Shown: positions 1 through 7,449, counted from the first letter of the stretch. The stretch is 64,000 nt of DNA from Megamonas sp. UBA1796 (GCA_002319795.1 DCFU01000005.1:1-64000); one strand, 5' to 3'. Notes: a model not told the origin generated them from the sequence alone. Translations and numbers: made by a program.

Positions 1-122
1 ATAAAGATTAACGAACACTTGTACGAAAATAGCAGCTTAGTTTTTACCGTCCAGTAAACCTTCTCTCTGCTGTTTTCGCGCCAGTTCGCCGGCAGGTGCC
101 AAAAACACCTGTCTTTTTGCGT

Positions 123-1478
123 TTATGAGAGCTTCATTGCCTTCTGGCCTGTGTAAGCTTCCCAACGGTTGATAATGACGTCAGTATAAATAGGATCCAA
201 TTCCATGGTGTAGCATATCCGATTCGTCTGCTCCGCCGCCATAAGTGTCGAGCCACTGCCGCCAAAGCTGTCCAATACAATCTCCTGCGGACGGCTGCTG
301 TTTTGTATTGCCCTCGCACAGAGCGGTATAGGCTTCATCGTCGGATGCTCGCCATTGCGGACAGGCTTCTCAAAGCGCCACGTCGTCATAAGCGCATCGT
401 CTGCCTGCGATATGACCTCTGCCTCCTTTGCGCGGATAACAACTTGCTCCATGCCAATAGCGATACAAATAAGTTTGCTATCACCATCCTCCTGAATGGT
501 GACTGGCAAGTCTTCTAATACAGTTGCCTGTTTACGGCCACCAAAAAATTGATGTGAACCATCCGGACGCCATCCATAGAGAATTGGCTCATGCTGCCAC
601 TGATAGTCCTGACGGCCAAGCACAAACTGATTCTTAACCCAAATCAGGCACTGCTTGAGCACCCATCCAGAGTCAGACATAGCCATGCGAAATTCATTAC
701 CAACGCTATCCGCATGACAAATATAAATAGCAGCACCAGGCCGAGCAGCCGAAAACAGACATGAAAAAGCCGACGTGAGGAATTCCCTGAACTCCGCCGC
801 CGGCATATTGTCGTTTTTTATTTTTAACTTATCTTTTGTCGCGCCATGATAATCTACGTTATATGGTGGATCTGTAAATATCATGGCTGCCTGCTTCCCG
901 TCCATTAGCTGCGATACATCTGCTTTGCAGGTGCTGTCACCACACATGAGCCGATGCCTGCCAAGCTGCCATATATCTCCACGTTTTGATACTGGCTCTA
1001 TGATTTTCTCAGCTGCAGCCGCGGCATCGAAGTGATCATCCTCGACTTTTTCGGTGCGGACATCCACCAGCAGATTATCCAGCTGCTTATTCGAAAAACC
1101 CGTCAGGTCCATATCGATATTCAAGCCATCCAGCTCATGGAGCAGCTTGACCAGCACATCATCATCAATCTCGGCCAGTTCAGCGATGCGGTTGTCTGCG
1201 ATAAGATCGGCCCATTCCTCAGCCTCGGTCGCATAGTCTTGCTTATCAACTGGAACCTGACAACCAATCAACAGTGCTGCCTGTAAACGCCCATGGCCGC
1301 GGACGACAAAGCCAGAGCGGTTGGACACTGTCACTGGTGCCCGCCAGCCCTGGCTTTGAATGATTTTTGCTAGAAGCTCTATTTGCTTTTTCGGATGCTG
1401 ATTTGGGTTCCGTGGATTCGGTACCAACAGCGCCGGATCCGCAAGCTCAGTATAAGAGCAATGTATTTGTGGTTCCAT
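123..1478 (-). CDS. ParB-like / DNA methyltransferase fusion (phage)
   Basis: This is a 451-residue fusion of a ParB-type N-terminal domain and a beta-class adenine-N6/cytosine-N4 DNA methyltransferase. The ParB part shows GHGRLQAA at residues 61-68. The methylase part has DPPYNVDY (catalytic motif IV) at 203-210 and the SAM-binding FGGSG at 405-409, and this late position of motif I is the beta-class order. I chose the ATG at 1478 because AAGGAAGGTG lies just upstream. The frame stays open further upstream only by reading through a terminator hairpin. Such fusions usually sit next to the terminase genes of Firmicutes phages, so the packaging and structural genes probably lie beyond the left edge. 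The target sequence is unknown, and no restriction partner is visible. I see no supportable gene in positions 1-122. Confidence 0.9.
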   Translation of the reverse strand: MEPQIHCSYTELADPALLVPNPRNPNQHPKKQIELLAKIIQSQGWRAPVTVSNRSGFVVRGHGRLQAALLIGCQVPVDKQDYATEAEEWADLIADNRIAELAEIDDDVLVKLLHELDGLNIDMDLTGFSNKQLDNLLVDVRTEKVEDDHFDAAAAAEKIIEPVSKRGDIWQLGRHRLMCGDSTCKADVSQLMDGKQAAMIFTDPPYNVDYHGATKDKLKIKNDNMPAAEFREFLTSAFSCLFSAARPGAAIYICHADSVGNEFRMAMSDSGWVLKQCLIWVKNQFVLGRQDYQWQHEPILYGWRPDGSHQFFGGRKQATVLEDLPVTIQEDGDSKLICIAIGMEQVVIRAKEAEVISQADDALMTTWRFEKPVRNGEHPTMKPIPLCARAIQNSSRPQEIVLDSFGGSGSTLMAAEQTNRICYTMELDPIYTDVIINRWEAYTGQKAMKLS

Positions 1479-1506
1479 GTTGTTCACCTTCCTTGATATA
1501 AAGACT

Positions 1507-1535
1507 AAAAAAGCGCCCAGCAACAGGCGCTTTTT
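1507..1535 (-). terminator. Rho-independent terminator
   Basis: The stem GCGCC/GGCGC is flanked by A and T runs on both sides and so could act in both directions. It lies between the small membrane-protein gene and the ParB-methylase gene and would end minus-strand transcripts from the membrane-protein set. Confidence 0.75.
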
Positions 1536-1539
1536 AATC

Positions 1540-1947
1540 TTAAATGATATTATGAATATGATTTTTTTCATTCAATTTCTTAATTTGTTCACGCTCTGAA
1601 TCCAATATCAATATCATAATCAGAAACGATCCTATACTAAACGATATCACAACCAACATGAATGCTAAGCCGTTGATCAATATAGATGTCATACCAATTA
1701 CACCAAATATCCAGTTAAGAAATTGCAAAACATAAGCTAGTAGCAACATACATATTCCCCAAACCGTATATGCTCTCGTTTTCAAGAAAGTAATCGTATT
1801 ATTTTCAGTACTATAAAATTCCCTGTTATCCTCCGCATTATTATATGCGCCTATAAACTTTAAACGAATCAATTTATAGGAAACAATTGCCGTTCCCATT
1901 ATCCCATATAATATACTCGCTAAATTTAATCCTTGCGATAAAACCAC
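1540..1947 (-). CDS. Small membrane protein, function unknown
   Basis: This encodes 135 residues starting at a GTG behind GAAGGTGG. About three hydrophobic segments are visible, at roughly residues 5-25, 60-80 and 85-115, followed by a charged lysine/glutamate-rich tail. I do not recognise a family. It is the last of a set of minus-strand membrane-protein genes between 1.5 and 3.1 kb, set between two terminators, which suggests a separate cargo (moron) unit rather than part of the late operon. A superinfection-exclusion or envelope role is possible, but that is only inference from the membrane topology and location. Confidence 0.6.
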   Translation of the reverse strand: MVLSQGLNLASILYGIMGTAIVSYKLIRLKFIGAYNNAEDNREFYSTENNTITFLKTRAYTVWGICMLLLAYVLQFLNWIFGVIGMTSILINGLAFMLVVISFSIGSFLIMILILDSEREQIKKLNEKNHIHNII

Positions 1948-1958
1948 GCTGCCACCTT

Positions 1959-2286
1959 CTATATTCTTATTCGTAAATAATCATCTAATGGCATTTTATA
2001 TTGAATAACCGTACAAATCACTGGTACAACTGGCATAAGCAGGCTGTTAACTACATAGTCGACCTTTACTGTACATCTGCAGGAACCGTTTACGTAAAGT
2101 TTTAACAAAATTCCCCCATAAAACGGATATTGTTCCCGCGACCATGCGTGCCAATAAGATCCAGTGGTCAACCACACTCAATACATCAGCAATAAATGAT
2201 ATTACTAGTTGATAATAAAATTCATTTATGAATTTTGTATGAAATAACATCATAGAAGTTTCATAATCACGAACACATAACGACAT
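1959..2286 (-). pseudogene. Small membrane protein, possibly frameshifted
   Basis: Two overlapping frames cover this stretch. The upstream frame (2047-2286, 79 residues) starts well, with AAGGTTGA before its ATG, and holds a hydrophobic segment (residues 26-60), then becomes basic and stops. The downstream frame (1959-2177) ends with another hydrophobic segment and a plausible charged C-terminus. Joined by one frameshift near 2080-2110, they would make a protein of about 108 residues with two membrane segments, like the neighbours on both sides. Alternatively the 79-residue protein is the true gene and the second frame is noise. I do not recognise a family. Confidence 0.35.
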
Positions 2287-2406
2287 TTCGATTCAACCTT
2301 CGACTCTATCAGTATAGCACCTTATTTGACGAAAAAGCGTAATGGAACAGGAACAAAAATACGGCTATTCTATACAATCAATATTAGTGATACTTATCCA
2401 CAATAT

Positions 2407-3144
2407 TCAATGCTTTTTCCTGATAGTAACCAAATAATTTTTTTCTCCATCTTTTATATCAATCTGTTCTTTTACATCCGGCATTGTATTTTTAAGGTTT
2501 TGTTTCTCCAATAGACCATGTAGTGTATTCCATCGGTCTTCCCACATATCATAATTTTTCTGCGCTTTTACTGCCTCAACATTCGTTAATACTGCTGCAC
2601 GATATTTTACATCAGCATATAAAAAAACCATTTCAGTAAAAACAAATGACAATGTGACACATAATAATAAATCACTTGCATCAAGTTTAATATCTAATAC
2701 TTTGAGTTCCTGAGCCGACCTAGCCAATAAAATTCCTACTAATCCTGATAATGCAGATAATACTATACCTATAATGCCATTTAATTCTTTTTCTATTTTA
2801 AAAGTCAATAGGCTTATGTTGGCCAACTCCTTATCCCACAAATCGGCACATTGTTCAATATAATCATCTATTTTTTTGCTTATATATACATGACATAAAT
2901 CCACCACCAATAATATAATTACTGTAGCACCAAACTGCCCCATTAAAAGCTTCTCAGACTCATCGCTGAACACGTTAATCACGTCTCCCAAATATCTGGA
3001 CACGAAAAAATATATCATAACAATAATGATTGAAGCTCCCGTCATTGCACCTACCCGTTGAAAAGAATAATATTTCTTGTCTCGTGCTAAAATTATAGAT
3101 AATACCTTTCCCATATGCGGAAGTCCGTTATGATGAACGTCCAT
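2407..3144 (-). CDS. Multi-pass membrane protein, function unknown
   Basis: This 245-residue protein starts at an ATG preceded by GGGAGGCG. Four hydrophobic stretches are visible: residues about 35-55, 72-92, 120-145 and 160-180. A hydrophilic C-terminal region of about 60 residues follows and is rich in Lys, Asp and Glu. I do not recognise a family. It heads the group of three membrane-protein genes at 1.5-3.1 kb, which are lower in GC than the replication genes nearby and look like a cargo insertion. No enzymatic motif is visible. Confidence 0.6.
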   Translation of the reverse strand: MDVHHNGLPHMGKVLSIILARDKKYYSFQRVGAMTGASIIIVMIYFFVSRYLGDVINVFSDESEKLLMGQFGATVIILLVVDLCHVYISKKIDDYIEQCADLWDKELANISLLTFKIEKELNGIIGIVLSALSGLVGILLARSAQELKVLDIKLDASDLLLCVTLSFVFTEMVFLYADVKYRAAVLTNVEAVKAQKNYDMWEDRWNTLHGLLEKQNLKNTMPDVKEQIDIKDGEKNYLVTIRKKH

Positions 3145-3228
3145 TCCAATCGCCTCCCTGACTAAGATATTTACATTGTATCATAATACCAATCAAGCTT
3201 TACATGAAAGACTCGGTCTTAGCACATA

Positions 3229-3261
3229 AAAAGAGCCGATCCCCAAAAGGACCGGCTCTTT
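3229..3261 (-). terminator. Rho-independent terminator
   Basis: The stem AAAGAGCCG/CGGCTCTTT is followed on the minus strand by a TTTTTATG tract. It lies immediately after the stop of the 51-residue gene and closes the antirepressor transcript. Confidence 0.75.
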
Positions 3262-3268
3262 CCATCAC

Positions 3269-3424
3269 TCAACCACTCATCATTTGCGACAACACATCCA
3301 CGGTAATGCACCGGAGTCTTTCATCCAAATCATAGCGCTCTGGATTAATCCTCAATAAGTCAATCATGGATTCCAAAGTGTCTCGCTCAACAGCCTCCTC
3401 CCCTGAAGCCGTTTCCGTAGTCAT
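3269..3424 (-). CDS. Small acidic phage protein (51 aa)
   Basis: This is a 51-residue reading frame whose ATG overlaps the TGA of the ORF6N antirepressor gene (ATGA arrangement), so translation is probably coupled. The protein is acidic and helical in character (ESMIDLLRINPERYDLDERL) with no cysteine pairs or membrane segment. I do not recognise a family. The terminator placed directly after its stop supports it as the last gene of the antirepressor transcript. It might be a modulator of the neighbouring regulator, which is inference from coupling only. Confidence 0.6.
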   Translation of the reverse strand: MTTETASGEEAVERDTLESMIDLLRINPERYDLDERLRCITVDVLSQMMSG

Positions 3425-4179
3425 GCTGCCACCCCGCGCAACAGCTTATCAGCTACCAACAAAGCATCATCAATGTATCCAGCCTGCGTGAGATACGCCG
3501 GTAACGACAAATTTTTGATGTTATATTTTTCTGCATAACGCTTCTTCGACAGATTTACATTCGTATGATATGCAAGATTATATGCCTGTTTAAAATGCCT
3601 CCATGCTTCACTGTATTGCAGTCCAGCTTTAACCGCATACAAGCGAATCATCGAATTAAGTTTTTGCTGCTTATCGCCAGTCGTACATACACCATTCAGA
3701 GTATCTAGGCGCGAATCAAGAACATCCATCTTCTCATCACGCTTTTCGTTCTCAAGCTCCAACCGATGAATCCGGTGATCTTGCTCTACAAGCTGATTGA
3801 TAGTTCCCTGCAGGACCTCTAGGTGGCTCATAGTAGGCAATGCCTTTGGATTAAAATAATTTTCCTCCAACTGGTCGAACATATCCCATGCCTGATCAGT
3901 ACCAAGCATTTTGCAATGCCGAGAAGCTCCGCGACGGGTCCAAAGAATAAGCGATGGAGCAAACTTTAAAGCTTCCCGGAAATTTTCCGGTAACCTTAAT
4001 TTAAACTCCTTAAGGGTCTCCCCATTCAATTTAAAAAAATGCTGTCCTTCCTGAAAACGTTCCGTATTTTTGCGATAATTATCCTGGATATTACTTCCTT
4101 CGCATCCATATACCTGCGCAAGTTGCTCCGTTGTGAGAACTCTTTCCTCTTTGTACTCAATCACAGCCAAATTTTCCAC
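3421..4179 (-). CDS. Phage antirepressor-like protein (ORF6N + ORF6C domains)
   Basis: This is a 252-residue DNA-binding regulator of the phage antirepressor type. The N-terminal 115 residues fit the ORF6N (KilA-N-related) domain, with TTEQLAQVYG near residue 16 and a WTRRGASRHCKML stretch near residue 80. A coiled-coil-like linker lies at about 125-160. The last 85 residues fit ORF6C, with the typical YAEKYNIKNLSLPAYL. It starts at a GTG behind AAAGAGGG. It lies downstream of an Arc-sized ribbon-helix-helix gene with a candidate antisense RNA between them, which recalls the arc-ant arrangement of phage P22. It is probably expressed on induction to inactivate a repressor, which is an inference from context. 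Confidence 0.85.
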   Translation of the reverse strand: MENLAVIEYKEERVLTTEQLAQVYGCEGSNIQDNYRKNTERFQEGQHFFKLNGETLKEFKLRLPENFREALKFAPSLILWTRRGASRHCKMLGTDQAWDMFDQLEENYFNPKALPTMSHLEVLQGTINQLVEQDHRIHRLELENEKRDEKMDVLDSRLDTLNGVCTTGDKQQKLNSMIRLYAVKAGLQYSEAWRHFKQAYNLAYHTNVNLSKKRYAEKYNIKNLSLPAYLTQAGYIDDALLVADKLLRGVAA

Positions 4180-4241
4180 AAAAATAACCCTCTTTCATAA
4201 TTTTTTGCACGTTAAATGCCGTAATGCAGCACATTTATGCA

Positions 4242-4270
4242 TTGAATTTTTCTTGAAATCGGGTTACAAT
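4242..4270 (+). promoter_or_regulatory. Sigma-70-type promoter of the candidate antisense RNA
   Basis: TTGAAT at 4242-4247 and TACAAT at 4265-4270 are separated by exactly 17 bp. It points away from the antirepressor gene and towards the strong plus-strand terminator at 4306-4347, with no plus-strand ORF between. Confidence 0.55.
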
Positions 4271-4300
4271 AACAATCGTGGTGAGGTTGCTATTGTAACC
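4262..4300. repeat. Inverted repeat between RHH and antirepressor genes
   Basis: GGTTACAATAACAA (4262-4275) pairs with TTGCTATTGTAACC (4287-4300), with 13 of 14 positions complementary. It overlaps the -10 box of the plus-strand promoter. It could be an operator, or a hairpin in the minus-strand mRNA leader of the antirepressor gene. Confidence 0.6.
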
Positions 4301-4345
4301 GCTTAGGCCGTCAGTTCTTGCTGGAACTGGCGGTCTTTTAATTTT
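4277..4345 (+). ncRNA. Candidate small antisense RNA (Sar-like position)
   Basis: The predicted transcript of about 65-70 nt begins about 7 nt after the -10 box and ends at the T-run of a strong terminator. It runs opposite to the regulator mRNA and is complementary to the last few codons of the RHH gene and the adjoining RHH-antirepressor intergenic mRNA. The terminator stem contains two G-U pairs that work only in the plus-strand RNA, because they become A-C mismatches in the minus strand, which supports the direction. In phage P22 the sar RNA occupies the arc-ant junction. Here the RNA stops about 95 nt short of the antirepressor start codon, so the mechanism may differ. Confidence 0.45.
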
Positions 4346-4347
4346 TT
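4306..4347 (+). terminator. Rho-independent terminator (plus strand)
   Basis: A 12-bp stem (4306-4317 with 4323-4335) carries two G-U pairs and is followed by CTTTTAATTTTTT. It has no T-run on the minus strand, so it works for a plus-strand transcript. Confidence 0.65.
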
Positions 4348-4496
4348 ATAACGTTTTTCATAAGGTCCGGCTGTTTTGCAAGTAAATCATTGCGTATCAG
4401 TGCTGCAATATACTCTTTCATCGTGCGACCTTCCAATGCGCACTGAAAACGCAAAACAGCTCGTAATTCGCTAGAAATAGTAATTAGTGTATTCAT
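4338..4496 (-). CDS. Ribbon-helix-helix (Arc/MetJ-like) DNA-binding protein
   Basis: This 52-residue protein is the size of P22 Arc (53 residues). The layout fits the ribbon-helix-helix fold: a short strand (TLITISSE, 3-10), helix A (LRAVLRFQCALEG, 11-23) and helix B (TMKEYIAALIRNDL, 25-38). The start is supported by AAAGGGGTGA upstream. It is divergent from the XRE repressor gene, with palindromic operators between them, and sits upstream of the ORF6N antirepressor on the same strand. It is likely a transcriptional repressor of its own promoter or of the antirepressor gene. Confidence 0.75.
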   Translation of the reverse strand: MNTLITISSELRAVLRFQCALEGRTMKEYIAALIRNDLLAKQPDLMKNVIKN

Positions 4497-4516
4497 ATAC
4501 TCACCCCTTTACTTAA

Positions 4517-4531
4517 TAGTATTTAATACTA
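4517..4531. promoter_or_regulatory. Palindromic operator O1 of the RHH/XRE switch
   Basis: TAGTATTTAATACTA is a 15-bp palindrome with 7-nt arms that lies just upstream of the RHH gene. It is a likely binding site for the RHH or XRE protein. Confidence 0.6.
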
Positions 4532-4604
4532 AATTTATAATAAGATAATACTACTAGATATTATTAATGTCAATACTATTTTATAATGGAAATATTTCTT
4601 ATTA

Positions 4605-4619
4605 TAGTATATAATACTT
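4605..4619. promoter_or_regulatory. Operator O2 of the RHH/XRE switch
   Basis: TAGTATATAATACTT matches O1 at 13 of 15 positions and overlaps a TATAAT-like sequence upstream of the XRE gene, so occupancy would block that promoter. AATACTA half sites also occur near 4547 and 4572. Confidence 0.5.
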
Positions 4620-4648
4620 ATAGTTTTATATAGTTTGGAGGAACTTCT

Positions 4649-5086
4649 ATGAGCTTTCAACATAATCTCAAGCAATACCGAGAACTGGCTGGTTACAAAT
4701 CAGCTAAAGATTTCGCTACTACAGCAAAAATACCATACACTTCATACATGAACTATGAAAATAAAGGAAGTTGGCCAAACGAAGAAAATCTCATAAAAAT
4801 AGCTATAAACCTTGATATATCTATTGATAAACTATTAGGACTAGACAAAGATAGTGAGTTGGAACGATGTAAAAGATTAATTGGCGGTAAATTCAAATTT
4901 AGTGAAACCAAAAATAAGATTGAAGTTTTCATCCCTCCAACAGCATCCGTAAAAGGATCTATAAAATTTTCTAAGGAACGCTTTATCGATATAGTTCATA
5001 AATATGAATTACAATCTAAAGAGAATATCCCAAAATCTTTTTTTCTCGATTATGTATATAACTTCCCCGGATATCCCAAAACTTAA
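4649..5086 (+). CDS. XRE-family transcriptional regulator
   Basis: This is a 145-residue protein with an N-terminal Cro/C1-type helix-turn-helix at about residues 8-66 (LKQYRELAGYKSAKDFATTA ... ENLIKIAINLDISIDKLLGL). An unclassified C-terminal part of about 80 residues lacks the SOS-type peptidase motifs. It is expressed alone on the plus strand with GGAGGAAC before its ATG and a perfect terminator after its stop. It is divergent from the RHH gene, with operators between. It most likely acts as repressor in this second, immI-like immunity locus, separate from the main CI/Cro switch at 20 kb. Confidence 0.8.
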   Translation: MSFQHNLKQYRELAGYKSAKDFATTAKIPYTSYMNYENKGSWPNEENLIKIAINLDISIDKLLGLDKDSELERCKRLIGGKFKFSETKNKIEVFIPPTASVKGSIKFSKERFIDIVHKYELQSKENIPKSFFLDYVYNFPGYPKT

Positions 5087-5120
5087 CTGTATCAGCACTT
5101 ACCAATAGTGTCGATTTTTT

Positions 5121-5160
5121 GCATAAAAAGAAGCACCCCAAAAGGTGCTTCTTTTTATGC
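5121..5160. terminator. Bidirectional terminator
   Basis: A perfect 17-bp stem (5121-5137 with 5144-5160) has A-rich and T-rich arms. It ends the XRE gene on the plus strand and overlaps the last codons of the zinc-ribbon gene on the minus strand. Confidence 0.85.
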
Positions 5161-5310
5161 TTTAGATATTTTCAATACTCCATTTCCACATTCAATATGA
5201 CATCTTGTCGCACAATGAGTGCAAGTCACGTTTGTTGACTGTTTTACATCCACCCTCCGATTTCCCAGGGATTTACCACACTTAGGACATTTTGCTTCCT
5301 TGTTTACCAT
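5155..5310 (-). CDS. Small zinc-ribbon protein
   Basis: This 51-residue protein has two Cys pairs typical of a zinc ribbon, CPKCGK at 8-13 and CTHC at 30-33, plus a third CHIECG at 37-42. It has a canonical ribosome-binding site (GGAGGTG, 7 nt before ATG). Its stop codon lies in the shared terminator stem. Proteins of this type are common in Firmicutes phages, where their partners are usually unknown. It forms a single-gene unit convergent with the XRE regulator gene. Confidence 0.7.
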   Translation of the reverse strand: MVNKEAKCPKCGKSLGNRRVDVKQSTNVTCTHCATRCHIECGNGVLKISKA

Positions 5311-5350
5311 ACAAACACCTCCAAGTTTTATAAAACAATATTCAAGACAA

Positions 5351-5452
5351 TTAAATTAAACCCTGCTGTAAATTTACTATTATTTCGACAGTTCCCTTCA
5401 TGTTGAGCTCTTTAATGAATTCCCAAATTTATTCTTTCGTTAATAGTTCCAT
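5351..5452 (-). pseudogene. Tiny ORF interrupted by an in-frame stop
   Basis: A strong GGAGGTC lies 6 nt before an ATG, but the frame stops after seven codons (MELLTKE). The same frame then continues for 25 more codons with a plausible protein sequence (IWEFIKELNMKGTVEIIVNL). A single CAA-to-TAA change would explain this. It may be a small phage gene lost by a nonsense mutation, or chance. Confidence 0.3.
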
Positions 5453-5637
5453 ACTTTTGACCTCCATATCTTCATGCTACGGATTTTTCTCAAAAGCACA
5501 AACTATTTTACACTACCCACTTATATGGCTGTGATGACGAGGTTCATGATTTTGCGAAAGAATATTGACATTCCCTTCTATAAAAACTCAAAAAGTTCTT
5601 TTTTAATTTCTTTATAAAATAAAACATTCATCGTCAT
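5453..5637. other. Non-coding AT-rich gap
   Basis: This stretch holds no supportable gene. Two minus-strand peptides of 19 and 16 codons can be read, but neither is convincing. With the adjacent interrupted ORF and terminator it makes a gene-poor interval between the zinc-ribbon and FRG genes. Confidence 0.5.
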
Positions 5638-5670
5638 AAAAATGAGCTCGCAGTTAGTATCTGCGAGCTC
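5638..5670 (-). terminator. Rho-independent terminator after the FRG gene
   Basis: A perfect 10-bp stem GAGCTCGCAG/CTGCGAGCTC is followed on the minus strand by ATTTTTATG. It ends the FRG-domain gene transcript. Confidence 0.75.
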
Positions 5671-5756
5671 TAAGGTGGTTTCTTGTTGATTCCCAATTAT
5701 CGACAACACTATTATCTCACATTTTACACCGAAAAACCGGAAGTGTTTCGAAGGGG

Positions 5757-6815
5757 TCAGTGATTAGCAAAATTATTTTCTTCCAAATAATCAGCAACTC
5801 CCTTATACCCGGGAAACAGCCTAGCCGTATTGTAACCTTCTATTTGCAATTGTTTTTTTAAATCACAAGAAATGGAATTAGGAAATATTATTTTATAAAA
5901 TAAATAGTCTATATGCGCACTCTGAGGAGTACTTAAATATTGTTCATATTTCTTTTCTTCATTATGATTATCAGAGAAATATTTCGTAAATAGCGAAGTA
6001 AGCTCGCTAGTATCAGCAGGTCCCCCTAAAAACTTTTGAAATTGCCTAGATACTTCTGTATTAAACTTTATTCTATCATTGAGAATCTCGGGGTCTTTTT
6101 CACTAATTCCACTAAGCATGTTATATTGCCAAGCAGATAAGATTCCTTTTTGTGCATTGAGATTAGGGTTGTCACAATAGGCTGGTACACAAAACTTCAA
6201 TGGTATCCTCTCATCATAAATTTCATCCATAAGTTTCCGTTCAACAACACATTTCGGTTCTGTTTCTAACCCACCAACAAGCCGAATGGCCTGTGAAGCT
6301 TGTTCCTCTTGCCTTTTTTGAATATAACCCATATTTATAGCCCAAATAGAACAATAATCTACGGATTTATCTGTAGCTTTACCACACGAAAAATATAATG
6401 CTACACGTATATCTTGTGTCCAATCTAGAAATCTCGTTTTCAATCCATAATGTTGTGCTAATGCCTCTAATTCAAATATGCTATTATTGGGCCAATAGTA
6501 ATCATCATTCATACCATAACCTAGATCAAAATAATCTGACATATAAGTGGCACGAAATTTTTTTATATCTGGTACTTTTAGGCCTTGATTATTGCATTCC
6601 CTAAAAAATTTAATCAATAATTTTATTTCTCTCAAAAAGATATCATGATTAGGCATATTTGCAGGAATTTCCCTCAAAAGGACAGGTAAAAGACGATATT
6701 TATCATCAGCATGCCCTCTAAAAACATATCTTTTATAAAACGTACTATTCATATCATAAATTACATCATTTAATTGTTTTCGGGTATCAACTTTTATTTC
6801 CCTTACTAAGTCCAT
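5757..6815 (-). CDS. FRG-domain protein
   Basis: This is a 352-residue protein with an FRG domain. The name-giving motif appears as YVFRGHADDKYRLLPVLLRE near residue 31. It is followed by the typical second block ALAQHYGLKTRFLDWTQDIR and ALYFSCG near residues 127-153. The ATG at 6815 is chosen because TAGGGATGG lies 6-9 nt upstream. An in-frame ATG 9 nt earlier is too close to that site. The gene stands alone, is AT-rich compared with its neighbours and has its own terminator, so it looks like a cargo gene inserted between early and late phage regions. FRG proteins occur often in mobile elements and defence loci, but their biochemical activity is not generally known. A role in phage exclusion is inference. 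Confidence 0.8.
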   Translation of the reverse strand: MDLVREIKVDTRKQLNDVIYDMNSTFYKRYVFRGHADDKYRLLPVLLREIPANMPNHDIFLREIKLLIKFFRECNNQGLKVPDIKKFRATYMSDYFDLGYGMNDDYYWPNNSIFELEALAQHYGLKTRFLDWTQDIRVALYFSCGKATDKSVDYCSIWAINMGYIQKRQEEQASQAIRLVGGLETEPKCVVERKLMDEIYDERIPLKFCVPAYCDNPNLNAQKGILSAWQYNMLSGISEKDPEILNDRIKFNTEVSRQFQKFLGGPADTSELTSLFTKYFSDNHNEEKKYEQYLSTPQSAHIDYLFYKIIFPNSISCDLKKQLQIEGYNTARLFPGYKGVADYLEENNFANH

Positions 6816-6858
6816 GATAACCATCCCTAAAAATTATATTTTTTTTATTATACTACTC

Positions 6859-7353
6859 CTACCCCGCAAATACAAACCGCAGTTGCCGCGGCTTCACCAC
6901 AATTCCAAACACCATAAACGCCACTTCCTTGAGTGCCTTGTTCCCCTTGTCCCTCGCCCATTTCTCGGAGCAGAATTGCTGCTGCCCCAGCTGGCGCCAT
7001 GAATACCCATCGATATAGTATCCCTTAACCAAATCACAGTCCGCATCACTGAGTCCTTCGAGAGCGCGATCCACCTTCCGGATGATGCGCTCAATCTCAG
7101 CCTTGTTGCTCTGCAACTCTATAATCTCCTGCTCACACTTAACGCGTTTGGCGGCAGCAGCCTCAGCCTGTGTGAGTTCCGAAAAGCCGCCCCCTGGCTG
7201 CATACCATAGCGAGAGATTGCCACAGACTCGTCCCTCAATAGCTCTTTGCGCGCATTGATATCCTCATCGAGATTCTCAATTGCAATCCGCAGCTGGTTA
7301 TAGTTCTTCAAATATCTTCTCGTCATTCCCACATAGTCATTGTATTCCTTCAA
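6859..7353 (-). CDS. Phage sigma-70-like / ArpU-RinA type late regulator
   Basis: This 164-residue protein has a long helical N-terminal part (to about residue 100) and a C-terminal helix-turn-helix of the sigma region 4 kind (LSDADCDLVKGYYIDGYSW ... CSEKWARDKGNKALKEVAF). Proteins of this form stand at the end of the early operon in Firmicutes phages and activate late genes. A TTG start at 7353 is preferred because GGAGGTG lies 7 nt upstream. It follows the other early genes on the same strand and precedes the packaging side of the prophage, as expected for a late activator. Confidence 0.7.
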   Translation of the reverse strand: MKEYNDYVGMTRRYLKNYNQLRIAIENLDEDINARKELLRDESVAISRYGMQPGGGFSELTQAEAAAAKRVKCEQEIIELQSNKAEIERIIRKVDRALEGLSDADCDLVKGYYIDGYSWRQLGQQQFCSEKWARDKGNKALKEVAFMVFGIVVKPRQLRFVFAG

Positions 7354-7392
7354 TGCTGCCACCTCCAAAAATGGTAAATCGTAAACATGCCG

Positions 7393-7420
7393 AAAGAGCG
7401 GTGATTGGCCGCTCTTTTTT
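7393..7420. terminator. Terminator hairpin
   Basis: AAAGAGCGG/CCGCTCTTT form a 9-bp stem with a 7-nt loop and six T on the plus strand. On the minus strand the T tract is short (TTT), so it may pause rather than stop the early operon before the late regulator gene. Confidence 0.55.
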
Positions 7421-7449
7421 CTTGCACAGAAACTGGTAAGATTTAACTT

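Noticed and set aside
1..122. Start of another phage gene at the left edge
   Set aside because: Short frames are open on the minus strand, but no start, ribosome-binding site or recognisable sequence supports a call in so short a stretch.
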